Made by a program: the position numbers and the translations under genes | Notes under the pieces: model-generated | The model's database searches: none | Told to the model about the DNA's origin: nothing | What the model saw: only the letters and a program-made list of their open reading frames with translations | In this document: one piece after another, positions 37,860 to 48,189 of the stretch | Numbering within the stretch: position 1 is the stretch's first letter | Layout of the letters: each line of letters starts with the position of its first letter | From: Alphaproteobacteria bacterium | Lineage (GTDB): Bacteria > Pseudomonadota > Alphaproteobacteria > Rhizobiales > Beijerinckiaceae | Length of the DNA stretch: 63,789 bases | Direction of reading: 5' to 3' | NCBI GenBank assembly: GCA_016870035.1 | Contig: VGCJ01000004.1 | Span: forward strand, 1-63,789

Positions 37860-38408
37860 ATGGACTCGTTCGAATTTAACAAGATTTCCGGCGCGGTTTT
37901 GGGCATCCTGCTCTTTATGATGGGCACCGGCATCGTGGCCGATTTCATTTTTGCCGGCCCCAAGGTGAAGGTCGAAGGTTATGCGCTCCCTGGCGCTGAA
38001 GAAACCGCGGCCGCGCCGAAAGCGGAAGCGAGCGCAGAGGCCGCCGCCCCGATTGCGGTTCGTCTGAGGACGGCCGATGTAGCGCGCGGTCAAGCCGGCG
38101 TGAAAGCCTGCGCAGCCTGTCATAATTTCGAAAAGGGCACCGCCAACAAGGTCGGCCCTGTATTGTGGAACATTGTCGAACGCGTTAAAGGTTCGGCTGA
38201 AGATTTCAATTATTCAGCCGCTCTCAAGGAGCGTGTCGACAAGGGCGAGAAATGGTCTTATGACAATCTCGACGCCTTCATCGCCAATCCTAAAGGTTAT
38301 TTGAAGGGCACTTCGATGGGTTATGCGGGTCTTGCAGATCCGGCAAAGCGCGCCGACATCATCGCCTACCTGCATTCGCTCTCTGATGAACCGGCTCCGC
38401 TGCCGTAA
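37860..38408 (+). CDS. cycM: Membrane-anchored cytochrome c, CycM-like
   Basis: 182 residues. An N-terminal anchor (about 12-31, GAVLGILLFMMGTGIVADFI) is followed by an Ala/Glu-rich linker and a single class I haem c domain with CAACH at 84-88, KVGPVLWNIVERVKG and the axial Met in GTSMGYAG. In Hyphomicrobiales and Paracoccus such proteins (CycM or c552) carry electrons from bc1 to the aa3 oxidase, encoded later in this window. A terminator follows. Confidence 0.93.
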   Translation: MDSFEFNKISGAVLGILLFMMGTGIVADFIFAGPKVKVEGYALPGAEETAAAPKAEASAEAAAPIAVRLRTADVARGQAGVKACAACHNFEKGTANKVGPVLWNIVERVKGSAEDFNYSAALKERVDKGEKWSYDNLDAFIANPKGYLKGTSMGYAGLADPAKRADIIAYLHSLSDEPAPLP

Positions 38409-38433
38409 GTCGACAACAACTCTTTATAAATTC

Positions 38434-38464
38434 AAAACGCCCCGTCTCAACGGGGCGTTTTTGT
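38434..38464 (+). terminator. Rho-independent terminator after cycM
   Basis: AAAACGCCCCG, loop TCTCA, then CGGGGCGTTTTTG: a 9-bp GC-rich stem with a T tract, 26 bp after the stop codon. The purD gene converges from the other side. Confidence 0.88.
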
Positions 38465-38484
38465 TTTTGGCATGACTCATTGAC

Positions 38485-39762
38485 TCAGCGCGTTTTAGCA
38501 ATCGCCCGCCACCCGATATCTTTGCGATAAAACCCGCCCGGCCATTCAATCACTTTGACCGCTTCATAAGCACGGCTTTGTGCTTCTGCGATGGTTGCGC
38601 CACGCGCCGTGATCGCTAAGACGCGACCACCTTTTGAAAGAAGCGCACCATCCTCACGCGTGGATGTCCCCGCATGATAGACGGTCACGTCTTTCATCGC
38701 GGCCGCTTGATCTACATTATGAATTTCAGTGCCGGTTTGCGGCGTGCCCGGATAACCTTTCGCGGCCATCACAACGGTCAGCGCCGCATCATGCGACCAT
38801 TGCGGCGTGATATGATCCAAGCGACCTTCAACAGTTGCGAGAATGAGATCAACAAGATCGCTCTCAAGACGAGGCATCAAAACTTCACATTCAGGATCAC
38901 CAAAGCGCGTATTATATTCAATAAGCTTTGGCCCTTCTTTTGTGATCATCAAGCCCGCGAATAACACTCCACAAAAAGGTGTGCCGCGCTGCTTCATGGC
39001 ATCAACGGTTGACTGAATAATCTCGCGCATCACACGAGCGCTCATAGCTTCATCAATAATGGGGGCAGGCGAATAAGCGCCCATGCCGCCGGTATTCGGA
39101 CCCGTATCGCCATCACCCACGCGTTTATGATCTTGAGCAGAGGCCAACGCCAAAGAATGTGTGCCATCAACAAGTGCGAAGAAAGACGCTTCTTCGCCTA
39201 TTAAGCATTCTTCTATCACAAGCTCAGCACCCGCTTTCCCAAGCGCGCCGCCAAACATCATATCGACGGCTACTTCCGCCTCTTTAATCGTTTCAGCAAC
39301 CACAACACCCTTGCCAGCCGCCAAACCATCGGCTTTCACAACAATTGGTGCGCCCTGTTGACGAATATACGCTTTCGCGGCTTCCGCATCGTACACTCGT
39401 TTGAAAGCGGCAGTTGGAATGTTCGCTTCGACACAAAGTTCTTTTGTGAAGGCTTTCGAGCCTTCAAGCTGCGCTGCCGCTTTTGAAGGGCCGAAGGCTT
39501 TAATGCCCTGCGCCTCAAGATCATCGACAAGCCCTGCAACCAATGGCGCTTCAGGACCGATGATGACGAGATCAATCGCCTCGCGCTTACAAAACGCAAT
39601 CACATCGCCATGACCTGCGACATCAAGCGCGACATTGGTACCGCAGTGCGCGGTGCCGGGATTACCAGGTGCAATGAAAAGAGCATCGCATTTCGAGCTT
39701 TGCGAAAGTTTCAAGGCGAGCGCATGTTCGCGCCCGCCTGAACCGATGAGAAGAAGCCGCAT
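38485..39762 (-). CDS. purD: Phosphoribosylamine-glycine ligase
   Basis: Second step of purine synthesis, ATP-grasp fold. 425 residues. [17 protein letters not shown] at the start; [31 protein letters not shown] and [18 protein letters not shown] are the family signatures. ATG 39762 is preceded by an in-frame TTG that I do not use. It converges with cycM. Confidence 0.97.
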   Translation of the reverse strand: MRLLLIGSGGREHALALKLSQSSKCDALFIAPGNPGTAHCGTNVALDVAGHGDVIAFCKREAIDLVIIGPEAPLVAGLVDDLEAQGIKAFGPSKAAAQLEGSKAFTKELCVEANIPTAAFKRVYDAEAAKAYIRQQGAPIVVKADGLAAGKGVVVAETIKEAEVAVDMMFGGALGKAGAELVIEECLIGEEASFFALVDGTHSLALASAQDHKRVGDGDTGPNTGGMGAYSPAPIIDEAMSARVMREIIQSTVDAMKQRGTPFCGVLFAGLMITKEGPKLIEYNTRFGDPECEVLMPRLESDLVDLILATVEGRLDHITPQWSHDAALTVVMAAKGYPGTPQTGTEIHNVDQAAAMKDVTVYHAGTSTREDGALLSKGGRVLAITARGATIAEAQSRAYEAVKVIEWPGGFYRKDIGWRAIAKTR

Positions 39763-39788
39763 CAAACGCGATCCCGAAGGCGTGTTGA

Positions 39789-40274
39789 TCAGATTTGTGT
39801 GATCAAGGCCGCAGCGCCCGAGATATTGGCATTGCCGGGGCTATCTTCGATATTGAGGATTTTCACAACGCCGTCTTCAACTAGCATGGAATAGCGAAGC
39901 GAGCGAATGCCCAAGCCACCAGCGGTGGCATCAAGCACAAGACCGACAGCTTTCGTGAATTCCGCGCTGCCATCGGCCAAGAATGCAATTTTGTCCAACG
40001 CGTCATTGGCTTGCGCCCAGGCCTTCATCACATGAACATCGTTTACCGAAACGACAACGATCTCATGAATGCCTTTCGCCAAAAACTGATCACGGAATTT
40101 GAGATAACCGGGCAAATGATTGTTCTGGCAAGTGGGCGTGAAAGCGCCGGGTACCGCAAACAAAACAACGCGACTACCTTTGAAGATCTCGCTCGTGGTG
40201 CGGGCGGACGGAGCGTCTTTTGTAGGAATGCGGAATGTCACTTCGGGGAGGCTTTGGCCAACAGCAATGGTCAT
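39789..40274 (-). CDS. Peroxiredoxin, Prx5/AhpE-like
   Basis: A 161-residue thiol peroxidase. The catalytic Cys49 lies in [17 protein letters not shown], the PxxxTxxC motif of Prx5 peroxiredoxins, with [15 protein letters not shown] and the C-terminal [15 protein letters not shown]. Homologues reduce hydrogen peroxide and alkyl hydroperoxides, often with glutaredoxin. It follows after 23 bp the start of purD on the same strand. Confidence 0.93.
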   Translation of the reverse strand: MTIAVGQSLPEVTFRIPTKDAPSARTTSEIFKGSRVVLFAVPGAFTPTCQNNHLPGYLKFRDQFLAKGIHEIVVVSVNDVHVMKAWAQANDALDKIAFLADGSAEFTKAVGLVLDATAGGLGIRSLRYSMLVEDGVVKILNIEDSPGNANISGAAALITQI

Positions 40275-40330
40275 GAAGAGATTCCTGAAACGGAGAAAAA
40301 TGAATCGCGAGGATTTTACGTTGCCCCTGC

Positions 40331-41149
40331 CTAACGGATTGCCCCGTTCGGGTCGAGCGTCACTTCGGTCTCTGTAGCCGCTTGATCCCCAAGCAATGTG
40401 ACAATGAGCTTAAGACCTCCAAGGACGGCGTCGCGCGGCTTTTCGAGAATTCGCACCCGATAGACCGGTGTCGCGTCAGAGCCGCCTCCACGCACCGCAT
40501 CGCCGAAATACCAGCCCTTTGGTCCCTCAAGGACGAGATCGCCTGTAGGCGCGCCTGTTGCCACAAGCAATGTATCCTCGGCATCGGGCGCGCGCGTGAT
40601 TGAGAGCAAGCGCGGATCGGGTGCAGCGCCGAGCGCGCCTTTCTTCGGAACCAGCGCGCGAAACGCGTCAATCGCGGCTTTATCACCACCCTCATTCAAG
40701 AGACGGGAGGCTTCGGCTGCGAGAGGAACGCAAATCTCCTCGCAGATGCCAAAATCGAGTTTGACTTGAAGGCGGATCGGCTTTGCCGGATCGATCGCTT
40801 GCACAAGCAAAGGAAAAATCACCTGCCCACGATAGCCGAGGATCGTCCCCGCCGCATCGGGCATCCGTTCCGGACGCGGCCATTCGACCACTACAGCTTT
40901 TACATTTTCCGATCCCGACCAATCGAACAACGGGGGCAGACCGGAATCGCCCGGCATTCGCCAATAGGTTTTCGCTTTGCCGGAAAGACTGATTTCAAGC
41001 CCGGCAAGCCGCGTAGCGCCCTCAAGGGCGCCGCCATCTCGAAGGTTTAATTTTGCTTCAGGCACAGCAGCGATGGTCGCGCCAAAACCGGGCGTCATCA
41101 TTACAAAAGCAAGACCCAAAGCGCCGAGAACGGTCCGCAAAAAACTCAT
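40331..41149 (-). CDS. DsbD N-terminal-domain-like periplasmic protein
   Basis: 272 residues with a signal peptide (LGALGLAFVMMTPGFG, cleavage near FGA). The body is the DsbD alpha immunoglobulin-like domain (AKTYWRMPGDSGLPP, VIFPLLVQAID, LDFGICEEICVPL). The pair of cysteines in CEEIC would be the redox-active site. The membrane and thioredoxin parts of DsbD are absent, so it would be a periplasmic thiol carrier or copper-related protein. Function inferred from domain only. Confidence 0.85.
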   Translation of the reverse strand: MSFLRTVLGALGLAFVMMTPGFGATIAAVPEAKLNLRDGGALEGATRLAGLEISLSGKAKTYWRMPGDSGLPPLFDWSGSENVKAVVVEWPRPERMPDAAGTILGYRGQVIFPLLVQAIDPAKPIRLQVKLDFGICEEICVPLAAEASRLLNEGGDKAAIDAFRALVPKKGALGAAPDPRLLSITRAPDAEDTLLVATGAPTGDLVLEGPKGWYFGDAVRGGGSDATPVYRVRILEKPRDAVLGGLKLIVTLLGDQAATETEVTLDPNGAIR

Positions 41150-41254
41150 AATTCTATTTATTCTCTTCTTTTCTCTTTTACCATGGAATTAACTTTGCGT
41201 GTTTCACAAAAGCACAAAATCGGGCTAGACTAAAATAAGGATCAGGGAGTCGAA

Positions 41255-41851
41255 ATGATCGACAAAGCGGATCAGCTTTTTCTCAGAGGCCAATTGCTCG
41301 TGGCATCCCCGGGCATCGGCGATGAAATATTTAGCCGAACCGTGATTTATCTCTGCGCGCATTCAGTGGAAGGCGCAATGGGTCTTATCGTCAACAAGCC
41401 CGCAGAAGAAATCAAATTTTCCTATCTTCTTCAGCAATTGAATCTCTTGCCGAAAAGCGAAGACATCCAGATTCCACCGAATATTCGCGAGATGACGGTT
41501 TTGCGCGGCGGGCCCGTTGAGACGTCACGCGGTTTTGTGTTGCATGCAACAGATGCGCGAAGAGATTATGGATCCGTTGCAGTGTCTGATCATGTTCGTC
41601 TTTCCGCCAGTATCGAAATTCTGCAAGCAATTGCAAAAGGCGAAGGGCCTGATGAAGCGGCGTTTGCATTGGGTTATGCCGGCTGGGGTGCCGGGCAACT
41701 TGAAAGTGAATTGGGCGATAATGGATGGATCCTTTGCCCCGCCCGTCAAGACATTTTGTTTGATCGCGATCACGAAACAAAATACGCGCGGGCACTCTCT
41801 TTGATTGGTGTAAATCCGGCGATGCTGTCTTCCGTTGCGGGGCACGCTTAA
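41255..41851 (+). CDS. YqgE/AlgH family protein
   Basis: A 198-residue member of the UPF0301 family. GQLLVASPGIGDEIFSRTVI at the start, GAMGLIVNKPAEE, LRGGPVETSRGFVLHA and FALGYAGWGAGQLESEL match it strongly. The family has no settled biochemical role. It converges with the large GGDEF/EAL gene and diverges from the DsbD-like gene. Confidence 0.95.
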   Translation: MIDKADQLFLRGQLLVASPGIGDEIFSRTVIYLCAHSVEGAMGLIVNKPAEEIKFSYLLQQLNLLPKSEDIQIPPNIREMTVLRGGPVETSRGFVLHATDARRDYGSVAVSDHVRLSASIEILQAIAKGEGPDEAAFALGYAGWGAGQLESELGDNGWILCPARQDILFDRDHETKYARALSLIGVNPAMLSSVAGHA

Positions 41852-41863
41852 GACAAGTTCAAC

Positions 41864-44758
41864 TCACCCTTTAATGAGTTTACGCGTTTCTTTCGCCGTC
41901 ATGGCTGGGCCGAAAGTGGCGCCCTGCCCCAAGCCAAACCCCAATTGCACAAATTGAATCGCGTCCGATTCTGTTTCCAACCCATCCGCGATCAATTCGA
42001 CATCCAAATCATGCGCGAGTGTTACAACCGAACGTAAGATCGCGGGCCTTACTCCTGAAGGATCGGGTCGCGTCACCGCGCGCGAAAGACGGATCGCACC
42101 AAAGGGGAAACGCTCGAGATAACCGAGCGATGAATAGCCATGACCAAAATCACCGATGGCAATACCGGTGCCGATATCTGCAAGTCCATTTAAAACATGT
42201 ACCGCATGTTCGGGATGATCCATAAGATAGGTTTCAGACACTTCAACGCGCAATGTTCCGCGTGAAACGGGAGCGCGCGCCAGTGCGGCTTTGACATCAC
42301 GCAAGAAATCTCCGCGCTCAAGCATCGCATTCGACACGGGAAGAATGGTGTAGAGCAACGGATCGGTTTCAAGCAATTTATGCCAGACACTCAATTCATT
42401 GAGCGTCTGCTCAAGAATGAAATTTGTGAGCGAACCGATAAGTTCGGCGCTCTCTGCCAGTTCCATAAATGCATCTTGGCTCAACACGCCATGATCCGGA
42501 TGATCCCAAATTGCTACTGCCTCGAAACCTGCGATTGAACGATCCGCCAAGCGGACAACCGGACGCCAGGTTACAAAAATCTGATTGTGCAAAATCGCCG
42601 AGCGCAGATCAATTTCAAGCGCCAATCTTTCACTTGATTGCGCGCGCATCGAGGGACGGAACACATCAATCCGATCGCCGCCCAGTTTTTTCGCATGAGC
42701 GACCGCTATCTCGGCATTGCGCAGCAAAAGATCCGCGCTCGTCTCAACGCGTTGATCCGGCAAGGCGATACCAATGGAGACGGTGAAATTCACTTCACGA
42801 TCGCTCACAGATATTGGCGCGGACAATGTCTTACGGATTTGATCGACTAACGCGGTGATTGGTGCGGGATCTTTTTCGGAAAGAAGAAGAATGGCAAAAT
42901 GATCACCGCCAATACGCGCTAAACCGTCTTGCGGTTGCACAAGGCGCACAAGGCGGCGTGTGACGGCAAGAAGCAAAGCGTCGCCACCACTTAATCCCAG
43001 CGATGTATTGGTTTCATGAAAACGATCAATATCGATTATGACAACGGTTGGCCGTAACGCTTCGCCCGCACGCATCAAATGCAGCATCGTATCAATGCGA
43101 TCAAGCAGAAGGCGGCGATTGGGAAGTCCGGTCAATCCATCATGGATCGCATCATTCAACAAACGCTCTTCGGTCAACCGTGAATCGGTCACGTCTGAGA
43201 GTGTGCCCATCAAACGCAGAACCGTTCCACCTTCACCCACAACAGGACGCGCACGTAAACGGAACCAGTGATAATGACCATCATCGGCTTTAATACGAAT
43301 ATCGCTCGAAAGCCGACCGCGTCTTTCATGGCAAATCCGATCAACCGCGGTTGAAAACGGATCGCGGTCTGCGGGATTAAGATGTTCGATAAATTCGTGC
43401 GAAGTGCCGGCAAGATATCCGGTCGGGTAACCGAGCACTGCTTCCGCTTCCGCGCCAACACTCACTTGATCGCGCTGCAAATCCCAATCGAAAATGATAT
43501 CGCCCGCACCCGTGAGCGCGAGCGCTTTGCGTGAGGCGTCAGCCAATTCCGCGCCAACGAGTCCCGATCCGGAAAACGCGTGTTGCGTGACCGTAAATCC
43601 GATCAACAAAATGATCAGCACAAGTCCGCCGATCAATGAATGCGGCGCAATATCACCACTCACACGGCCAAGAAGTGTGAAGCCTTCCGCCGTGACCCAC
43701 GCAAACAAAATGATCCATGTTGGAATGAGCAGAATAGCACGGGCTTGCCCATGGGTCGCGAGGTAGACAATGAGTAAAAATCCAAAAATGGCGACGCCCG
43801 CAATCGACAACCGCGCGAGTCCCGCGGCCACTGCCGGATCAACAAAGATAATCGCAAATAAGGTAGCAAGAAAAATGAGCCAGACCATCGCAATCTGGCT
43901 GTAATGAATGCGCAAGCGATTAAGATCGAGATAGGAGAACAAAAACACAATCAAAGTAGCGGCGAGAACCGCTTCGGCTCCGGCGCGATAGATGCGTTCG
44001 GCTTCTGGTGAAACCGAAAGTACGAGACCCAGAAGACCAAAATCAACGGCCACATAGGCAGCCACAGCCCAGGCAAGAAGTGCGGCGGCAGGAAAAATCA
44101 ATGTGCCACGAATGAGCATCAAGACGGTGAGAAACAGCGCCAAGAGTCCAATGATGCCGGTGATGATGCCGCGATAAAAGGTCAAACCATTCGCGGTGTC
44201 TTTATAGATTTCAGGCGACCATAAAGTGAGTTCGGGTAAATTTAGTGTTGCAAGTTCTGCGACGAATGTAACGGACGCACCGGGTTCAAGTGTTAATTGA
44301 AAAATATCGGCTTCCGTGTTGGGCACACGTTCGGGTGATGAGCCTTGGCTCGCTGTGAGATTGGCAATACGTGAGGCACCAAGATCAGGCCAGATGACCC
44401 CGGAACCGATCAATCTTTGATGCGGCGCCACAAACCAGCGCACCAAAGTTTTGTCCGTATCATTCCGAAGCGCGAAGACGATCCAATCCGGTTGGCTGCC
44501 TGTGTTTTTCGCCTTCACGGCAATGCGACGCACAATGCCGTCTGCCCCGGGCGCGGTAGAAATCTGGATTTCGTCACCGCTCGAACGATGCCGATCAAGG
44601 CTCGGCAACAGATCAAGCGTATCCGCCTCATCATGAATGACGACGAGATCAAGCGCGCGCGCTGGTCCTGAAAAAAAGAGGGCCGCGCCGCAGAGAACGA
44701 AGCTTAAAATGAAGGCGCGGAGGATCAAATTAAGGAGGCTCCCTCTTAGAGGCGGCAC
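41864..44758 (-). CDS. Membrane sensor with PAS, GGDEF-like and EAL-like domains, both active sites degenerate
   Basis: 964 residues. A signal-like segment (about 12-34), a periplasmic 7TMR-DISM-type domain to about 190, and several membrane segments to about 400 are followed by a PAS domain. The GGDEF domain keeps DGLTGLPNRRLLLDRI but has GGDHF at 617-621. The EAL domain begins with EAV at 746-748; DDFGTG is GDFGHG (869-874), the LKID lysine is Arg, and EGVE is DGLE. Cyclase and phosphodiesterase activity are both doubtful. It may instead bind c-di-GMP or relay a signal. The gene converges with YqgE. Confidence 0.9.
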   Translation of the reverse strand: MPPLRGSLLNLILRAFILSFVLCGAALFFSGPARALDLVVIHDEADTLDLLPSLDRHRSSGDEIQISTAPGADGIVRRIAVKAKNTGSQPDWIVFALRNDTDKTLVRWFVAPHQRLIGSGVIWPDLGASRIANLTASQGSSPERVPNTEADIFQLTLEPGASVTFVAELATLNLPELTLWSPEIYKDTANGLTFYRGIITGIIGLLALFLTVLMLIRGTLIFPAAALLAWAVAAYVAVDFGLLGLVLSVSPEAERIYRAGAEAVLAATLIVFLFSYLDLNRLRIHYSQIAMVWLIFLATLFAIIFVDPAVAAGLARLSIAGVAIFGFLLIVYLATHGQARAILLIPTWIILFAWVTAEGFTLLGRVSGDIAPHSLIGGLVLIILLIGFTVTQHAFSGSGLVGAELADASRKALALTGAGDIIFDWDLQRDQVSVGAEAEAVLGYPTGYLAGTSHEFIEHLNPADRDPFSTAVDRICHERRGRLSSDIRIKADDGHYHWFRLRARPVVGEGGTVLRLMGTLSDVTDSRLTEERLLNDAIHDGLTGLPNRRLLLDRIDTMLHLMRAGEALRPTVVIIDIDRFHETNTSLGLSGGDALLLAVTRRLVRLVQPQDGLARIGGDHFAILLLSEKDPAPITALVDQIRKTLSAPISVSDREVNFTVSIGIALPDQRVETSADLLLRNAEIAVAHAKKLGGDRIDVFRPSMRAQSSERLALEIDLRSAILHNQIFVTWRPVVRLADRSIAGFEAVAIWDHPDHGVLSQDAFMELAESAELIGSLTNFILEQTLNELSVWHKLLETDPLLYTILPVSNAMLERGDFLRDVKAALARAPVSRGTLRVEVSETYLMDHPEHAVHVLNGLADIGTGIAIGDFGHGYSSLGYLERFPFGAIRLSRAVTRPDPSGVRPAILRSVVTLAHDLDVELIADGLETESDAIQFVQLGFGLGQGATFGPAMTAKETRKLIKG

Positions 44759-44806
44759 CCTATCGCAAGGCAGGGGGAAAGGTAAACCGAAAGCCTAATT
44801 TCGGGG

Positions 44807-45385
44807 TCACACCGGCGGATCATCTTCCAGCCGGGCGTAGAGGACATGGTCCTCGTAAACGCCGTTGATGCAGAGATATTGCCGCGCATATCCCTCGCGC
44901 TGGAAGCCATTCGCCTCCAAAACACGGATTGAGGCGGTGTTTCGAGGTAAAGAACCAGCCTCAACCCGCCGAAGCCCCATAGGACCAAAAGCAAGCCTCA
45001 GCGCCAAGGGTACGGCGCGGGTCATGATTCCCTTCCCCGCATGGGGGGCGCCCATCCAATAGCCCATCATACCGGAATGAGCGACTCCACGCCTGACATT
45101 GCCGAAGCTGATCCCGCCCAAAAGTGCACCGCTCGCCGCGTCACAAATGAAAAACGGATAGAGAATGTCACGATCTTCCGGATTGAAATAACGCAAGCGA
45201 AAAGCGCTACGGGTCAAATCATCGTCCCGCCAGCTTGGCTCCCATGGTGTGAGAAATGCACGGCTCTCGGCGCGCAAACGCGCCCAAGCCGGAAAATCAT
45301 CCATCACCGGAAGACGAAGAAGAAGATCGCCACCCCGAAGCGGATTTACAGCGCGGGCGCGATCGGAGCGGGCAAAGAGCGCCAT
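44807..45385 (-). CDS. GNAT-family N-acetyltransferase, RimJ/RimL-like
   Basis: 192 residues from ATG 45385. Acetyl-CoA binding and fold are visible in GYWMGAPHAGKGIMTRAVPL, and LRRVEAGSLPRNTASIRVLE plus GFQREGYARQYLCINGVYED is the RimJ-like C-terminus. Likely acetylates an N-terminal or amino group of a protein or small molecule. The start lies 11 bases after the M16 peptidase stop; the frame is open farther upstream to 45523 inside that gene but without domain support. Confidence 0.9.
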   Translation of the reverse strand: MALFARSDRARAVNPLRGGDLLLRLPVMDDFPAWARLRAESRAFLTPWEPSWRDDDLTRSAFRLRYFNPEDRDILYPFFICDAASGALLGGISFGNVRRGVAHSGMMGYWMGAPHAGKGIMTRAVPLALRLAFGPMGLRRVEAGSLPRNTASIRVLEANGFQREGYARQYLCINGVYEDHVLYARLEDDPPV

Positions 45386-45396
45386 GTCATCTGCGC

Positions 45397-46695
45397 CTAA
45401 TTCATCTTCGGCGCAGGCGTGCCAAGCCGCGCGACCATCGCATCGATCGACATCAACGGCTTGATAGGGCCAATGGCGGCAATAGTTGGTGGCGCTTTCA
45501 AGGAGCGCGAGGCCACGCGGCACACATCATCAATGGTGATCACGTCAATCATCGAGACCATTTCGTTACGCGGCAAGACGCGACCATAAGCGAGCATGTG
45601 CCGCGCCATTTGTTCAGCGCGACGGCCAGGTGATTCCAGCGCCGTAAGCAGAGACATTTTCATCTGCGCCTTGGCGCGAGAAACTTCAGCCATGGTCACA
45701 GATTTTGTGGCTTCACAAAGGGTATCAAGAACAAGCGGCGTATAATCAGCGAGCTGCATTTCACCCGTGCCACCATAAATCGCAAAGAATCCAGAATCAG
45801 AGAATGGCGAAAAGAAAGAATAAATCTCATAACAAAGACCACGCTTCTCCCGCACTTCTTGAAAGAGTCGCGATGACATGCCCCCGCCAAGGATATTGGA
45901 AAACACATGCATCGCGTAATGATCAGGATCGCGCCATGAAGGCGCATCAAAACCAAAAACAAGATGGGCTTGTTCCAATGATTTCACACGGCGGCTGTCG
46001 CCTCCCGTGTAAAGCGCTGCCTCCGGCGCAGGGGCTTGATCACGTGCAAAGCCTTTTAAGCGAGATCCCACTTCATGAATCAAAGCTTCATGATCAACTG
46101 CACCTGCTGCTGAAACGACCATTGACGGCAAACGATAGGTGCGATCCATAAAGCCGCGCATAGTTTTCGGATTTTGCGAACGAACCGTTTTCGGCGTTCC
46201 AAGAATCCGGCGTCCAATCGGTGCGCCTGCAAAAGCCGTTTCCATCACCATATCAAAAACGACTTCATCGGGCGTATCTTCATAAGCGCCGATTTCTTGC
46301 AAGATCACTTCTTTTTCACGCGCGAGTTCCGTTGTATCAAATGCGGGATCGGCGAGGATATCGGTGAGAATATCAACCGCCAAAGGCATGTCCGGTCCGA
46401 GCGTGCGCGCGTAATAGGCTGTATATTCTGTATTTGTTTCAGCATTCACTTCGCCGCCGACGGCTTCGATCTCTTCAGCAATCTGCAAAGCATTGCGGCG
46501 CGTTGTGCCTTTAAACGCCATATGTTCGAGAAGATGCGCGAGGCCTTGCTCTTCCGCGCGTTCATGACGCGAACCCGCGCCACTCCAAATGCCCATCGCC
46601 ACAGTCGCGAGACCGGGCATGGTTTCACTCACCACACGCAGACCGTTTTCAAGCATTGTGACACGAACATTCTCCGTACGATCAGAGACGCTCAC
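45397..46695 (-). CDS. M16-family zinc metallopeptidase (processing peptidase-like)
   Basis: 432 residues. The inverted zinc site is HLLEHMAFKGT near residue 50, with Glu in GGEVNAETNTEYTAYYARTL about 75 residues later. The C-terminal non-catalytic half ends in RGLCYEIYSFFSPF and related strands. Homologues resemble the mitochondrial processing peptidase beta subunit. It starts with GTG at 46695 right after thrC, a gene order standard in Hyphomicrobiales. Confidence 0.94.
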   Translation of the reverse strand: MSVSDRTENVRVTMLENGLRVVSETMPGLATVAMGIWSGAGSRHERAEEQGLAHLLEHMAFKGTTRRNALQIAEEIEAVGGEVNAETNTEYTAYYARTLGPDMPLAVDILTDILADPAFDTTELAREKEVILQEIGAYEDTPDEVVFDMVMETAFAGAPIGRRILGTPKTVRSQNPKTMRGFMDRTYRLPSMVVSAAGAVDHEALIHEVGSRLKGFARDQAPAPEAALYTGGDSRRVKSLEQAHLVFGFDAPSWRDPDHYAMHVFSNILGGGMSSRLFQEVREKRGLCYEIYSFFSPFSDSGFFAIYGGTGEMQLADYTPLVLDTLCEATKSVTMAEVSRAKAQMKMSLLTALESPGRRAEQMARHMLAYGRVLPRNEMVSMIDVITIDDVCRVASRSLKAPPTIAAIGPIKPLMSIDAMVARLGTPAPKMN

Positions 46696-46700
46696 AGCTT

Positions 46701-48104
46701 TTACTCCCGACCCGCGCGAGCATGCGCGATGATGAAGGCTTCGATCTTCGCTTGATCATTCGGCAATTCTGTCACGCGTTCTTTCCGCGACATGAGATCA
46801 GCAAGATGCTCCGGCAAAGCCGGAAGAACACCTGTTGCAGCTTTCACGGCATCAGGAAATTTTGCAGGATGCGCCGTGCCTAATGCGACGACTGGCGTCG
46901 CGCGATCTTCTTTAAGCAACGCGCGCGCGGCTTTCACACCAATCGCCGTATGCGGATCGAGAATATAACCGGCGCGCCGCCATGTCTGTTTCATTTCATC
47001 ATCAACTGCCGCGCGATCCGCACGCAACGCGGTAAAATCACGTCGCATCAGATCAAGAGCTGACGAGGGAATCGTAAAGCATTTTGATTGTTGCAACGTC
47101 GCCATCATGTTGCGCAACGCGCCGGCATCGCGCCCCATCACTTCATAAAGGAGCCGCTCAAAATTTGATGAAATCTGAATGTCCATCGAAGGTGAGCTTG
47201 TCGCAACCACGCCTGCCATTTTATAGCGACCCGTAGAAAGCGCACGCGCGAGAATATCATTCTCGTTGGTCGCGACCGACAAACGCCCCACGGGTAAGCC
47301 CATAAGCTTCGCCACATAGCCCGCAAGAATATCACCAAAATTTCCGGTTGGTACAGCGAATGAAATTTTCCGATGCGGTGCGCCCAAAGACACACCCGCA
47401 GAAAAATAATAAACAATCTGCGCGACAATACGTGCCCAATTGATCGAATTCACACCGGATAATTTCAAGCGATCACGAAACGCATGATGATTGAACATCG
47501 CTTTTACCAAAGCCTGACAATCATCAAATGTACCATCAACCGCAACGGCATGAACATTCGGAGCATCCACAGTTGTCATCTGACGGCGTTGCACCTCGCT
47601 CACGCGACCTTGCGGATAGAGGATAATCATATCAACGCGGTTTAAGCCTTTGAAGGCATCAATCGCCGCACCACCGGTATCACCTGATGTTGCACCCACA
47701 ATCGTGGCACGCTCATTGCGCAAAGCAAGCACGTGGTCCATCAAGCGTCCGAGTAATTGCATCGCCACATCTTTGAATGCGAGTGTCGGACCATGGAAAA
47801 GTTCGAGCACAAAAAGACTGGTGTCGATTTCAACAAGCGGACAAACAGAGGGATGCCTGAACGTCGCATAGGCTTCATGGATCATCTTTGAAAGCGGTTC
47901 AGACGCAATGTCATCGGCATAGAGGCTGATGACACGATTGGCGATGTCGGCATAAGGAAGTCCGGCAAAATCCGAAATCGCTGCGTCAGTCAAAGTCGGA
48001 AAGGTTTTCGGCCAATAAAGACCGCCATCACGCGCAAGGCCCGCGAGCAACGCATCCGAGAAACCGAGCGCTAGCGCTTCACCGCGGGTAGAGTGATGGA
48101 TCAT
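46701..48104 (-). CDS. thrC: Threonine synthase
   Basis: PLP enzyme that makes threonine from phosphohomoserine; homoserine kinase thrB is also in this window. 467 residues. STRGEALALGFSDALLAGLA at the start, GPTLAFKDVAMQLLGRLMDH with the PLP lysine, GATSGDTGGAAIDAFKG and PTGNFGDILAGYVAKLMG fit class II bacterial enzymes. ATG 48104 gives MIHHSTRGE; a GTG five codons upstream is the alternative. Confidence 0.96.
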   Translation of the reverse strand: MIHHSTRGEALALGFSDALLAGLARDGGLYWPKTFPTLTDAAISDFAGLPYADIANRVISLYADDIASEPLSKMIHEAYATFRHPSVCPLVEIDTSLFVLELFHGPTLAFKDVAMQLLGRLMDHVLALRNERATIVGATSGDTGGAAIDAFKGLNRVDMIILYPQGRVSEVQRRQMTTVDAPNVHAVAVDGTFDDCQALVKAMFNHHAFRDRLKLSGVNSINWARIVAQIVYYFSAGVSLGAPHRKISFAVPTGNFGDILAGYVAKLMGLPVGRLSVATNENDILARALSTGRYKMAGVVATSSPSMDIQISSNFERLLYEVMGRDAGALRNMMATLQQSKCFTIPSSALDLMRRDFTALRADRAAVDDEMKQTWRRAGYILDPHTAIGVKAARALLKEDRATPVVALGTAHPAKFPDAVKAATGVLPALPEHLADLMSRKERVTELPNDQAKIEAFIIAHARAGRE

Positions 48105-48189
48105 GGCAGGGCGGGACACGGGCAGCGTTTCCTTGATGAAATTTGATCTTCTTTAGAAACAGAAAGGCGCCTCTGGCAAGCGGCAAGGT

